From NCBI RefSeq assembly GCF_000315625.1, contig NW_005434659.1, forward strand, positions 20,502 through 84,501: a DNA stretch of 64,000 bases. The letters run 5' to 3'. How positions within the stretch are numbered: the first letter of the stretch is position 1; every line of letters begins with the position of its first letter. Below, piece after piece: positions 44,688 to 54,149 of this stretch. The stretch comes from Guillardia theta CCMP2712. Lineage: Eukaryota; Cryptophyceae; Pyrenomonadales; Geminigeraceae. A model generated the notes under the pieces. It did not search any database and was not told the DNA's origin. It saw nothing but the letters and a program-made list of their open reading frames with translations. The position numbers were made by a program, and so were the translations under genes.

Positions 44688-46656
44688 TCACGGGGTCAAA
44701 CCACTCACGGTCACTCCCATCACTTTCACAAACTCCTTGATGAACTCTGGATGCCCCGGCCAGGCTGCCGCCGTCACCTGCCCAGCAGGCCGTCAGCTGC
44801 TGGGGTCGACGGTCTCACCAGCTAGAGACCAGGTGGCCGTCGGTGACTGCCAGGTCGATCGGGTTGGCATCGACCCACTGAGCCCCCGCGAGCTTGCAAG
44901 CAGGCCCGACAGCCGGGTAGGCAGTACACTTCTTGCCGGAGAGCACTCCAGCTGCCGCGAGGATCTGTCGTGCTGTCAACGTCTCGGTCAGGTGGAGGGG
45001 AGCTGAGATGACCTGCTGGCCATGGCAGATGGACGCGATCGGCTTCTTAGAGGATGCGAAGTCTTGCACGAGCTTGATGACCTTGAGCTCACCTCAGAAA
45101 CAACAGCTCAAGCCTCGTCCCACTTGCCTTGTCGTCGAGCGCGAGGTACTCAGGAGCTCTTCCTCCGGGAATCACCTGCGGGATGTTCAGTCGCCTCTGT
45201 CATGGCGCACGACAACGAGACCAATCCATCGTACTCCTCCGCTTTCACTTGCTCAAAGTCGGCGTTGAGAGCGAAATTATGACCTAGTCGCTTTCACTCG
45301 CCTGGTTCAAGTTTCCTTCGAGAGATCGTCACCAGGTTTCTCCGAGTAGCTGCCATACAAGGGTCAACGGAACGGGGCAGGCAGCGATCAACGTACGTTT
45401 GATCGCCTTCGAAGTCATGCACGGCTGTGCGGCAGACTGTTGGCAGCCGTCAATTCAGAAAGACGACAGGAATGTTCCTCTACCATCCCCCGACTTCTTT
45501 CCGGGACAGACGGCATGCACAGTGAATCCGTAGCTGCGAGCTGGAGTGACTGCCTCCGACGTGTAGTCTCGCAGGATACCTCAGGAGAGCTTGAAACGGA
45601 ACCATAACTTCGTAGTCCTCCATGTAGTCCCCGCAGAGCACAAGGATCTAGCCAGTCCATCCACATGAGCAGGAAGCTTCTCCTCACTCTGACTCAATCA
45701 CCTTCTTCCCTGATGCTCCAGACACTGTGAGCTTGAGCTGCGAGACGATCTGAGAGACAAACTTGGGATGTCCTAACAATCGGCAGCCATCTCAGTCACA
45801 GGCGCGCTCAGTCCAGCTCATGGTCACCTGGCCATGCTGCCGCCGTGACGAGATTTCCGTCGGTGACGGCGAGGTCGATGGGGTTCGCCTCCACGAAGTC
45901 AGCCCCTGGAAGCATGACAACCTCAAGGGCAGAGCAGGACACGAGTTTGACCTCCCACCAGCTGCTTTGCACTGAGGGCCGACGGCAGGATAGGCAGTAC
46001 ACTTCTTGCCCTTGATCACGTCGGCCGCCGTCAGAATCTACTCCTTGCATCAGCATCAACAAGGCCCTTCAACAGCCTCACCTGCTGCCCATGGCAGATC
46101 GACGCGATCAGTTTCTTCGAGGAGGCAAAATCTTTCACCAGAGAAATAACCTAGCGCTGTCATCAGTGCTGCTGCTTACAGCAGCTGTTTCCTCCTCCTG
46201 ACCTTCTCGTTCAAGGCCAGGTACTCTGGAGCACGTCCGCCGGGAATGACGAGGCCATCGTACTTGTCATGCTGCACGTCACGAGTCAGCCCAGTCGACC
46301 TGATCTCCTGTGACTGACCGAGACGCCGTCAAAGTCAGAGTTCAAGACGAAGTTATGGCCCTAGAGATAAGACGTCAAGAGTTGACAAGGACCTTCATCT
46401 CCCACCCTCTTCTCAGAGTAAGTCTGATCTCCCTCGAAGTCATGAATGGCTGTCCTGCAGGAATCTCCTGCCTTCTTTCCCGGACAGACTGCATGCACAA
46501 GCCATTCACAAGGAAGGAAGAGCTCTGATAGAACTGACCTGTATCGCACTCAATGCCATAGCTCTTGAGCGCCTGAAATGGAACCATGACTTCGTAATCC
46601 TCCATGTAGTCTCCACAGAGGAACAGAAGTTTCTTGTCAGGAGCTCCGCCACTCAT
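44688..46656 (-). CDS. Tandem DJ-1/PfpI (YLS5-like) two-domain protein
   Basis: The start is [20 protein letters not shown] at 46656; exons are small and separated by roughly 45-60 nt introns. Domain 1: [55 protein letters not shown], the nucleophile elbow [21 protein letters not shown] and [20 protein letters not shown]. It ends [10 protein letters not shown], and a 54-nt intron leads straight to [20 protein letters not shown], so domain 2 is part of the same chain. Domain 2 repeats all motifs ([37 protein letters not shown]) and stops at 44688. Both domains keep the Glu and Cys of the DJ-1 active site. Plant and algal relatives with two domains have glyoxalase III or protein deglycase-like activity and stress roles; which applies here is not shown. 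Confidence 0.8.
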
Positions 46657-47261
46657 TCTCAGTGTATTGGTTGACAGATGTCGATAAGGACTGGAGAAGG
46701 ACAAGAAGTCACAAAACAAGCAAAGTCAGCTAACAAATGTTATCATTGGACCGGGAGTTCGAGCGCAGCAAACCTGAACGCTACTGTTAGGCCGCGGGGG
46801 GATGAATTGAATCTGATATGTAACAACAAACAAGAGGGAGAGTTTTCCCATGCATTAGATCTGATATGTATCAACAAACGAGAAGGAGAATTTTTCCTGT
46901 CATTGACCAATCGCACGAGATTTCAACGAAGGACACGAATCATGTCATCTCTGAAATCATGTTGCCACGCCTCCATGCACATCACGTGTTGTCTCGTCAC
47001 ATGATTCACAGGATCTCTTCACATGATACAACCAACAACACGAAAAGTTCCTGGAGAAGCATGAAAACCCTCGGCAGACGCCAGCACCGTCGACAGCACC
47101 GCCGCCAACAAAGCAAGAAGCATACTGGTTTATAGGTTTATATCAATCAATCTAACGCTGAAATAGTCCGCTTTAAGGGATAATTGATTGTATTTAGGCT
47201 TAATTTCAGGTTTCAGGCGTACGGGCAACCAATTTGTTACCTAGAGAAACGGGTCGCAGCA
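46657..47261. other. Intergenic spacer with imperfect tandem repeat
   Basis: Separates the divergent DJ-1 (minus) and PNPOx-like (plus) genes. An imperfect direct repeat of about 49 bp lies at about 46805-46902 (both units contain atctgatatgta and acaacaaac or tcaacaaac, then gaga). The rest is AT-richer with no gene; it should contain both promoters. Confidence 0.6.
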
Positions 47262-48316
47262 ATGTCCAGAACCATGGACCTTGCCATCGGCGCCGCAGTC
47301 GGCCTTGTAAGTGCTTGTAAGGACGAGATGGGAGGGAAGGGAAGGAAGGGGAGGGAGAAAAAGGAGGGGAGGGGAGGGGAGGGGAGGGGAGGGGAGGGGA
47401 GGGGAGTTGATGGACAAGATACCAAGCGATCTGTTTGTGGTCGCTGATTTGATGTAGAAACTTGAAACTATTCCGTGCAGCTACGATTATTTCTCATCTG
47501 AAAGGTTTGCAGGCTTCTGGAGCTCTAGGATGTGCAGCTCTCTACTACTTGATGCAGTCCAGATCGTCAGAACAAGCCCAGCAAAGGTCTCTGCATGCTG
47601 GTACAAGCAAGATCCCACTGACGCTTTTCCCTCGATGTCTCTGACCCGACAGACTGCTATACGGGATCTACAGGTCAGACAACCCGGACGCAGATAATGA
47701 GGAGAGCTACACCCCTCCTCTGCCCCCAGAGGTGAAGGAGATGCTGACGTCAGCCTCGCTGTGCCACTTGAGCTGCAACGACAAGGGGGACGCCCCTCAT
47801 ACCTCACTGATGAACTTCACCTTCGTGCCTGAAGAAGAAGACCTCATCATCATGACCACGAGGAAAGACACCAAGAAGTATCGCCTGCTCTCTCAGCGAC
47901 CAGACGTCAGCTTGTTGGTGCACGACTTTCCTCAGGTAACGTCATGCCGGGCGTGTGTGTAGGGTGATGTGCGAGTGCAGATGGCGAAAACGAATCACGA
48001 CGATGAATATAGGAGGACACTCTCCATCTCGATCTTCGGCATCGCGAGGATCGAAGATGGAGAGAGAGCGAAGAGGTGTCTCCTTGACGTTGTCCGTGAC
48101 TGGTCCTCACAGATTTCAAGGTACAGGCAGATTCACTTGGAAAAGAATCGACAGTACGAAAATTTCATTGAGGTCTTCTAGCAAGACTCTGGCTGATAAT
48201 CGCTCACGTGCTCGGCTCAGGGAGAAGACAAGGCGGTCATCACTGTGAAGGTTCAACGAGCTAGGATGTGCAACGTGAAAGATCAGGTCAGGCGGAATGC
48301 TGGACAGACAGTTTGA
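47262..48316 (+). CDS. PNPOx-like FMN-binding (pyridoxamine oxidase-related) protein
   Basis: The start MSRTMDLAIGAAVGL is followed by an intron that contains a (GGGGA)n array. Small exons give ISHLKGLQASGALG, LYYLMQSRSSEQ, YRSDNPDADNEESY and PPEVKEMLTSASLCHLSC. The split-barrel core reads HTSLMNFTFVPEEEDLIIMT, TRKDTKKYRLLSQRPDVSLL, then after an intron RTLSISIFGIARIEDGERAK. A stop appears at 48179, but a GT-AG intron there (about 48176-48222) leads to GEDKAVITVKVQRARMCNV, the expected last strand, with a stop at 48314-48316. The family binds FMN or related cofactors; substrate unknown. The N-terminal hydrophobic helix may be a membrane anchor or leader. Confidence 0.7.
47366..47405. repeat. 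(GGGGA)n array inside an intron
   Basis: About eight units of GGGGA in the first intron of the PNPOx-like gene, between the donor after AAVGL and the acceptor near 47460. Here the purine strand is the sense strand, unlike the other intronic arrays in this window. Confidence 0.9.
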
Positions 48317-49374
48317 TCTGAGACTGGAGGGCAGGTGACTACGTGGGAAGCTGGAAATGCGAAGAGCAAGTGAAAGTCGCATGAGTCAGAGGGGTCATCG
48401 AGCGTTCACGTCACGAAGATTATGTGACGGGCAAGATGGCTCTCTGATGTTACATGCATTCAATTCAACCATCGTAAGTGAAAAACTCAATGTGTCAACG
48501 AGGAGAAAAGCGAAGAATGGAAGTTGCATGCGGAGGGAAGTCAGAATTGAGCTAGATGCAGCCATTTGGAAGCTTATCTCCTCGCATGGAGCCAGAAGGG
48601 TTGGTTTCTGCCAGCGGAATTTATATTGAGAAGTGGACTCATGAAAAGGGGCAGGCCCGTCGCTAGCGGCTTGAGAGCCGGTGATGATTGATTGTAAGAG
48701 TGCAAGAGTCTTTTGGATAGCGTTGTGAGTAGCCTCGTAGTAGGTTGAGGCGCGAGACCTTGATCCTGGTGTCTTGTATCTATTAAACAGCTAGTTTGTT
48801 TGATGACGCTGATACACGGCAACTGCCCTTACGATTGTTCGCTTGCACAAGGGAAGAGACCCTCGACCTCTGATAGAGTAGCAGCTCCCTTCTGCCGTCG
48901 CTCCTGCCGCCTGTCTTGGAGTCCTTGCCCTTGCAGTCACTTGGATGTTGAAATACTGATGTAGTGCAGCATCAGGTGTGTAGGATTATGACAAGATTGA
49001 TGATCTCCGCCAGTATCATAAAGACGTCGATTAAAGCGTCATCGCATTTTGTATTTCACACCCTTTGATCAGGTATCATTCTCTTTCCGTCTCGGCTTGT
49101 TCGATGCCTCGGATATCCATGCGGCCTGCTTCGAAGGGCTGAGAAGGTCTGAAACAGTCATCCATGAAAGGTCACGGAATCGTTTGGTTCCATTCTGCAG
49201 TCCTCTCAACCTCGACACTCGCTCAGACTGTTCGTCCAAGAAATTTTCGCCCTGTCATATATGAAGTCAGCTTCCTTCAGATCTCAGCCTTCTACTGCCT
49301 GACGACGCAGGGGAGAACTGAGAGCCTTTCATATACTTGAAGGGTTTCAGCCCTGCATGGGCATCTCCAAAGTG
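48317..49374. other. Intergenic, nothing recognised
   Basis: About 1 kb downstream of the PNPOx-like gene. Short ORFs here lack coding character and repeats are absent. No RNA gene was recognised. Confidence 0.5.
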
Positions 49375-49845
49375 TTAAAGCACCAACACGTGATAAGTCG
49401 TCATTCCTTTCCAGCCGTGCTCTGATCCGCGTGCGTTCAATGCTCTTTCAGGCCGTCCGTCTCTGCGCGGCGGGGCCATCTCCCTACCCATCTTGCAGCC
49501 ACTCCCGTCATCGTTCCTACTGGTACTGCATTCGGGCGCCGCTGCTTCTGATGCTGGACGTTCACTGTCCTCAAGTGTTGTTGGCGATGAAGCTGTTGGT
49601 TGCGTGCCACACTGACTGTACAAATGCGCCTTATACGCTTTCACAGCCTCCGTAAGCTCGTTTGTTGATTGAATTCTTTCTCTGATCATCTGTGTCGATT
49701 CCTTGTTCAAACTCGTCACAGCCTCCGGGCTCTCCTCCCGGCATGAGGAGCGGCTTTTCAAACAGCAATTACTCAACCGGGAAAGAATCAGGTTATCGTA
49801 GGGACACTGATATATGATCAGTAGCAAGACACTGGAGAGAGACAA
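49375..49845 (-). CDS. Hypothetical protein, weakly supported
   Basis: An open frame of up to 156 residues. The middle (TQMIRERIQSTNELTEAVKA) could be an amphipathic helix; the rest is Ser/Pro-rich and uncharacteristic. No domain is recognised, and upstream sequence gives no clear exon. It may be a real small gene or a chance ORF between the CobW and PNPOx-like genes. Confidence 0.2.
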   Translation of the reverse strand: MSLSSVLLLIIYQCPYDNLILSRLSNCCLKSRSSCREESPEAVTSLNKESTQMIRERIQSTNELTEAVKAYKAHLYSQCGTQPTASSPTTLEDSERPASEAAAPECSTSRNDDGSGCKMGREMAPPRRDGRPERALNARGSEHGWKGMTTYHVLVL

Positions 49846-50063
49846 CTGCGTTTGTAAGAGAGAGGTTGAAGTTGGTGTCAGAAGTCAGATTGTGAGTTAA
49901 GATGACGAGAAGGTGAAGTTGAAGTCACAAGTTCGGGTCACACTGTCTTTTCATTCTCACTACTTATTCACGACCACACCTAATCCTGAAATCGCTAGAT
50001 CAATCATCGTCCTCACATCAAGGTGCTCCACGTGTAAGCTCGTCAGCTCCGAGTTGATCTCAT

Positions 50064-51278
50064 TCAAACTTCGACAGCTCGAACATATTGATCTGCATCG
50101 ATCGGGGCCCACACGTTGCTCTTTTGTCTGTCATTGAGCTCGATCCGATAGGCGTTCCCCAAGTCCCATTGGGCCAAGATGACGCCCTCCTTCCATCGAC
50201 CAACGTTGGCAAGCACCGTGTCGCCGACAGCGAACCGAAGCTTTCTGTTAGCAGCGCAGGCTTCGAAGCCAGCTATCAGCGATTGTTTGTCAAGGTTCCT
50301 TCCAATGAAGATGAATCGGCTCTCCCGAACCTCGCGTGCTCGCCAGCGTCCATGGAAACCCCCGGAGAAGAGCATCCCGACGCCCTGGAACACAAACTTC
50401 TCTTCGATGCCCTTGACTGCTATCACTCCCTTGTAACGGTACAGGTTGGCCCCTTCGTCAGTGATGAGACGTTGAATCCATCGCTGAAGCAACTCCATGT
50501 TGACCTCGTCGCACGTCTTCACTCCCACTGAAGCGATGGAGAGATCATGCTGATGCTCCTGGTCGCCATCCAAGAAGCCCGGGTCAAACTCAAGAACACG
50601 TTTCAGGTCAAACGCGTTCACGTTGAGAACCTCCTTGACATTGACCTGACTCTGTTGCGTTTGAAGGATGGGAGCCGTTGGGTTCAAAGCTCGGAGCTCA
50701 GTCTCAATCTTCTTCAAGGTGTTGCCATCCACCAGGTCCACTTTGTTGAGCAGGATCTTGTCGGCAAACACCACTTGCTCTACAGACTCGTTCTCCACCC
50801 CCTCTGGTTTCTTTTCTTTGAGGCGAGAAAGAATATGCTTTGCATCGACCACCGTGATCACGCTGTCCAGCCTATACTTCTTCTGAATGTCTTCATCGAT
50901 GAAAAACGTCTGGACAACAGGCGCTGGGTCAGCCAGACCTGTCGTCTCGATGATGATACCGTTGAACTGCTCCACTCGTTTGTACAACTTCTTCAGAGCC
51001 TCCACCAGGTCCCCGCGAACCGTGCAGCAAATGCATCCGTTCATGACTTCGACTATCTCCTCGTCCACGTTCTCGCTCAGCACCTTCTCGTCGATGCCTA
51101 CCTCACCGAACTCGTTCTCTATCACAGCGAATCTCATGCCGTGCTTCGAGTCATTCAGAATGTGATTCAGCAGCGTGGTCTTGCCCGATCCCAGGAAGCC
51201 AGTCAGAACCGTCACGGGGACGATGGGAGCTTGGCCGCGTTTCCACATTCCCCGCTGATGGGTGGTCAACTCGCTCAT
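50064..51278 (-). CDS. CobW/P47K-family metallochaperone GTPase
   Basis: A single exon of 404 residues starting MSELTTHQRGMWKRG. Walker A is GFLGSGKTTLLNHIL (about residues 27-41), then ENEFGEVGIDEKVL, the family metal motif GCICC, the switch-like ETTGLADPAPV, and NKVD for guanine. The CobW C-terminal domain follows (YRYKGVIAVKGIEEKFVFQG). After it comes an extra segment of about 60 residues (VGDTVLANVGRWKEGVILAQ; NDRQKSNVWAPIDADQYVRA), not part of standard CobW. Family members load zinc (ZNG1) or act in cobalt/cobalamin metabolism (CobW). It is divergent from the CbiZ-CbiB gene with 411 bp between start codons. The frame stays open upstream through the 11-bp repeats to an ATG near 51497, so a longer N-terminus is possible. 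Confidence 0.9.
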   Translation of the reverse strand: MSELTTHQRGMWKRGQAPIVPVTVLTGFLGSGKTTLLNHILNDSKHGMRFAVIENEFGEVGIDEKVLSENVDEEIVEVMNGCICCTVRGDLVEALKKLYKRVEQFNGIIIETTGLADPAPVVQTFFIDEDIQKKYRLDSVITVVDAKHILSRLKEKKPEGVENESVEQVVFADKILLNKVDLVDGNTLKKIETELRALNPTAPILQTQQSQVNVKEVLNVNAFDLKRVLEFDPGFLDGDQEHQHDLSIASVGVKTCDEVNMELLQRWIQRLITDEGANLYRYKGVIAVKGIEEKFVFQGVGMLFSGGFHGRWRAREVRESRFIFIGRNLDKQSLIAGFEACAANRKLRFAVGDTVLANVGRWKEGVILAQWDLGNAYRIELNDRQKSNVWAPIDADQYVRAVEV

Positions 51279-51689
51279 GGCAGGTGCTGCCCGACCCGCG
51301 TGCTGGAGGCTTTTGTAAGGGAGGAGAGAAGAGGGGGCAAGATTGTCAGCCGGGGGCAAATGTTTTCCTGCTGCCGGATACGCATAGGCTTGTATCACAG
51401 TGAGGGTCGGCCTCTGGGAACAAACCTTGTACAAACATTGTACAAACATTGTACAAACATTGTACAAACATTGTACAAACATTATTGGTACCAACATGGT
51501 CCGCACGTTGCTATCGCCATATGAAGATAAAATGATAATGTCACGAGCTCTTGTCAACTTGTGTGGTCACCCCAAGGGGGTTTTATTAGTCCAACTGTTC
51601 CGGGGAACCAGTGAATCCGGAAGGTAGGAGAAACAAGTTCGCCTCAGAAGAAGATGAGGATATTGTAAGATACGGCTGCAGCACAAACA
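51279..51689. promoter_or_regulatory. Shared bidirectional promoter region, CobW / CbiZ-CbiB
   Basis: 411 bp between the start codons of two divergent genes, both plausibly tied to corrinoid or metal metabolism. It holds the five-unit palindromic array at 51427-51482. No TATA box at a convincing distance could be assigned. Coregulation is inference from the head-to-head layout. Confidence 0.4.
51427..51482. repeat. Five tandem 11-bp units with TTGTACAA palindrome
   Basis: Five copies of ttgtacaaaca; each carries the perfect 8-bp palindrome TTGTACAA at an 11-bp spacing, close to one helical turn, so all sites face the same side of the helix. It lies about 150 bp before the CobW start and about 210 bp before the CbiZ-CbiB start. 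The layout suits a dimeric transcription factor array, but could also be a simple minisatellite. Confidence 0.8.
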
Positions 51690-53570
51690 ATGCTGGGCGA
51701 CCTTGAGGTTCGGCGCAAGGAGAGCGGAGTGCTGGTGCGAGGAGAGGGGGCATGGAGGGTCATATCGAGTGGAGTAGTGGGAGGAGGCTTCAGAGAGGAG
51801 GAGGAGGATGTTTCCGTTGTGAACGTCAAGGTCAGCCCCGACTACACGATGGACACGCCTCCCGAGCAGCTGATCTATGAGTTCTGCCAAGAGGAGGAAG
51901 TGGACCCGTCGAGATGTGTGGGGATGATGACGGCAGCAAGCATGTCGACCTTCAAGGAAGCAGCTCGAAGGGATAAGGAGAGCGGGGTCGAGATACGCGT
52001 CTTTGTCACTGCAGGGTTGTCCAACGCCAGAGCAGCAGGAGACAAGGCAGACTGGTTGAGTTGTTTCCTTGTAGAAGACGATGCGCTTTGACCTGAGAGT
52101 TGCAGGCAGCACATTCGAACTCCCGAGGAAGAAAAGAAAGGCACCATCAACACTGTCGTCTTCGTCTCGAGCCCGATGGAGGAGGCAGCCATGGTGGAGG
52201 CTTTGGCCATCTGCGTGGAAGGGAAATGTAGGGTGATGTCGGACTGGTACATCACATCGGAAGTCTCAGGAAGCATCTGCCAAGGAACAGGAACAGACTC
52301 TATCGTCCTCCTCTCCCGTCGGGATCAGAGCGCAGAGAAGATCCGATATGCTGGGAAGCATGTGCTCTTTGCTCAGTTGCTGGCCGAGGCCGTTTGTGAG
52401 GCCACCGGGTCATCGGTGAAAGAAGCGATCCTTCACTACTACAAGTCAGAGCTGCGGTATCGCTGCCATCAGCTCTACAGAGTCGCCTCCCTCTGGCTTC
52501 CGACGCTCCTGCACTCGTGCTTCGAGCAGACCGACATCTCCGTCAACCCCCAAGACGAGCTCCCCTCCCCTTCCCTCCGGTCCAAGACCGTCGGTCTCTC
52601 GCTCTTCCTCCTGTCCTATCGTGCTGAGGGCCAGCTGGGACGAGCCACCAGCCTCATGCTGGCTGCCTTCTGCTGGGACAGGTTTCTAGGGGAGCCGCCC
52701 TACACCCTCCATCCTGTCGTGTGGACTGGAAATGCGATCTCGAAGCTGTTGAGTTGGGTGCCAGACCGGGCGTACAGTTCTCCTGCTCTCGGACTCTTCT
52801 GCGGGTCTCTGATCACCCTGTCGTGTGCTTGCACCTCGTTCGCAGCTGTAAGATCTCTCGACCAGTGGCTCCAGCTCCTCCCCCACGCTCGCTTCCTCCA
52901 CTTCGCGTTCGGGGCCTGGCTGCTCAAGAGCTCTCATAGCCTTCACCTCCTCGGAGCCTGCGCCATGCAAATGAAGAAGCTCCTCGACCGCCAAGACCTG
53001 CCCCGAGCTCGCAACCAGCTGTGTTGGCTGTGCAGCCGTGACCCGTCGAAGCTGGATGAGAAGGAGTTGGTAGCGGGGACCCTTGAGTCTATCTCGGAGA
53101 ATCTCTCAGACGGCTACGTCGCTCCTCTCTGCTGGTTCTCTGTCCTCGGCCTGCCAGGTGCCGTCACGTACCGCGTCATCAACACGCTTGACTCGCGCGT
53201 CGGATACCGCGGAAGGTTCGAGTACCTCGGGAAGGTGGCGGCATGGCTGGACGACGCGGTGAACCTTGTTCCTGCCCGCCTCACCGCCGCTCTCCTGGCC
53301 CTCAGCTCGGCATCTACTGGAGACTCAGCTCGGGATTCCATCGTGACAGCATGGCAGCATGCCGGCCGCTGCGAGAGCCCCAACGCCGGATGGCCGATGG
53401 CGGCGCTGGCAGGAGCGATGGGAGTACGGCTGGAGAAGCGAGGATGCTACTCGCTGGGAAGTCAAAAGCACGAGCTCTGCTCTGAGAGCATCGAGCAGGG
53501 ATGGAAGGTGGTGTGGCGAGGAGGAGTGCTCTGCCTCGTGCTGTGTGTGGCGATCAAGAGATGGAAGTGA
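51690..53570 (+). CDS. cbiZ-cbiB: CbiZ-CbiB fusion: cobinamide amidohydrolase + cobinamide-phosphate synthase
   Basis: Two exons (51690-52054, 52106-53570; 51-nt intron) encode 609 residues. Residues about 1-240 match CbiZ: VGMMTAASMSTFKEAARR, VFVTAGLSNARAAGDKAD, GTINTVVFVSSPMEEAAMVE and CQGTGTDSIVLLS. CbiZ removes the lower-ligand arm from adenosylcobinamide-type corrinoids to give adenosylcobyric acid. Residues about 290-600 match CbiB/CobD: DRFLGEPPYTLHPVVWTGN, CSRDPSKLDEKELVAGTLES, SENLSDGYVAPLCWF, TLDSRVGYRGRFEYLGK, AAWLDDAVNLVPARLTA and SPNAGWPMAALAGAMGVRLE, with hydrophobic segments as in the membrane-bound enzyme. CbiB attaches aminopropanol (phosphate) to adenosylcobyric acid. The two steps run in series, so one chain could strip and rebuild the nucleotide-loop side chain. 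The intron lies within the CbiZ domain, which argues against bacterial contamination. Confidence 0.92.
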
Positions 53571-53640
53571 CGCGATGAAGGAGAACTGACAAGAGGAAAC
53601 AGATTGCATGTTGCGAGAATGTTGTATAGACATATACCTG

Positions 53641-53749
<109 letters not shown>

Positions 53750-53847
53750 CCATGGAGCGAGTCTTATGGTCGCATCTTTGGCTCCTTCCAGCCGCAGAGT
53801 CCGCACTTCTCGAGTTCCATGGCAGCTACGGCAGCGTGAGGAGGAGG

Positions 53848-53947
53848 NNNNNNNNNNNNNNNNNNNNNNNNNNNNNNNNNNNNNNNNNNNNNNNNNNNNN
53901 NNNNNNNNNNNNNNNNNNNNNNNNNNNNNNNNNNNNNNNNNNNNNNN
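53848..53947. other. Assembly gap (100 N)
   Basis: Exactly 100 unknown bases flanked on both sides by aggagg repeats (53840-53847 and 53948-53959), which suggests that the assembly broke in a polypurine microsatellite. The true length is unknown. Confidence 0.98.
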
Positions 53948-54149
53948 AGGAGGAGGAGGTCCAAAAAGAACAGGAGATCTCTCACTTGCTCCTCTCATGT
54001 TGGGCGAGGAGAAGCCGCGTGGACCTGAGAGACTGTCAGTTGTCAAACTAGTCAAACTTGCGAGACACCAGAGGTGTAAACTTCGTGAGAGGAAGGGGAG
54101 GGTCGAGACTCGTCGCACCTCCGCACCTCTGACGTGGCAGCAGTCAAAG

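Noticed and set aside
51427-51482. CRISPR-like direct repeats
   Set aside because: Units are 11 bp and contiguous with no unique spacers, in a eukaryotic promoter.
50064-53570. Bacterial contamination or very recent transfer for the CobW and CbiZ-CbiB genes
   Set aside because: The CbiZ-CbiB gene has a typical 51-nt intron like its neighbours, and flanking genes are plainly eukaryotic. Ancient transfer remains possible.
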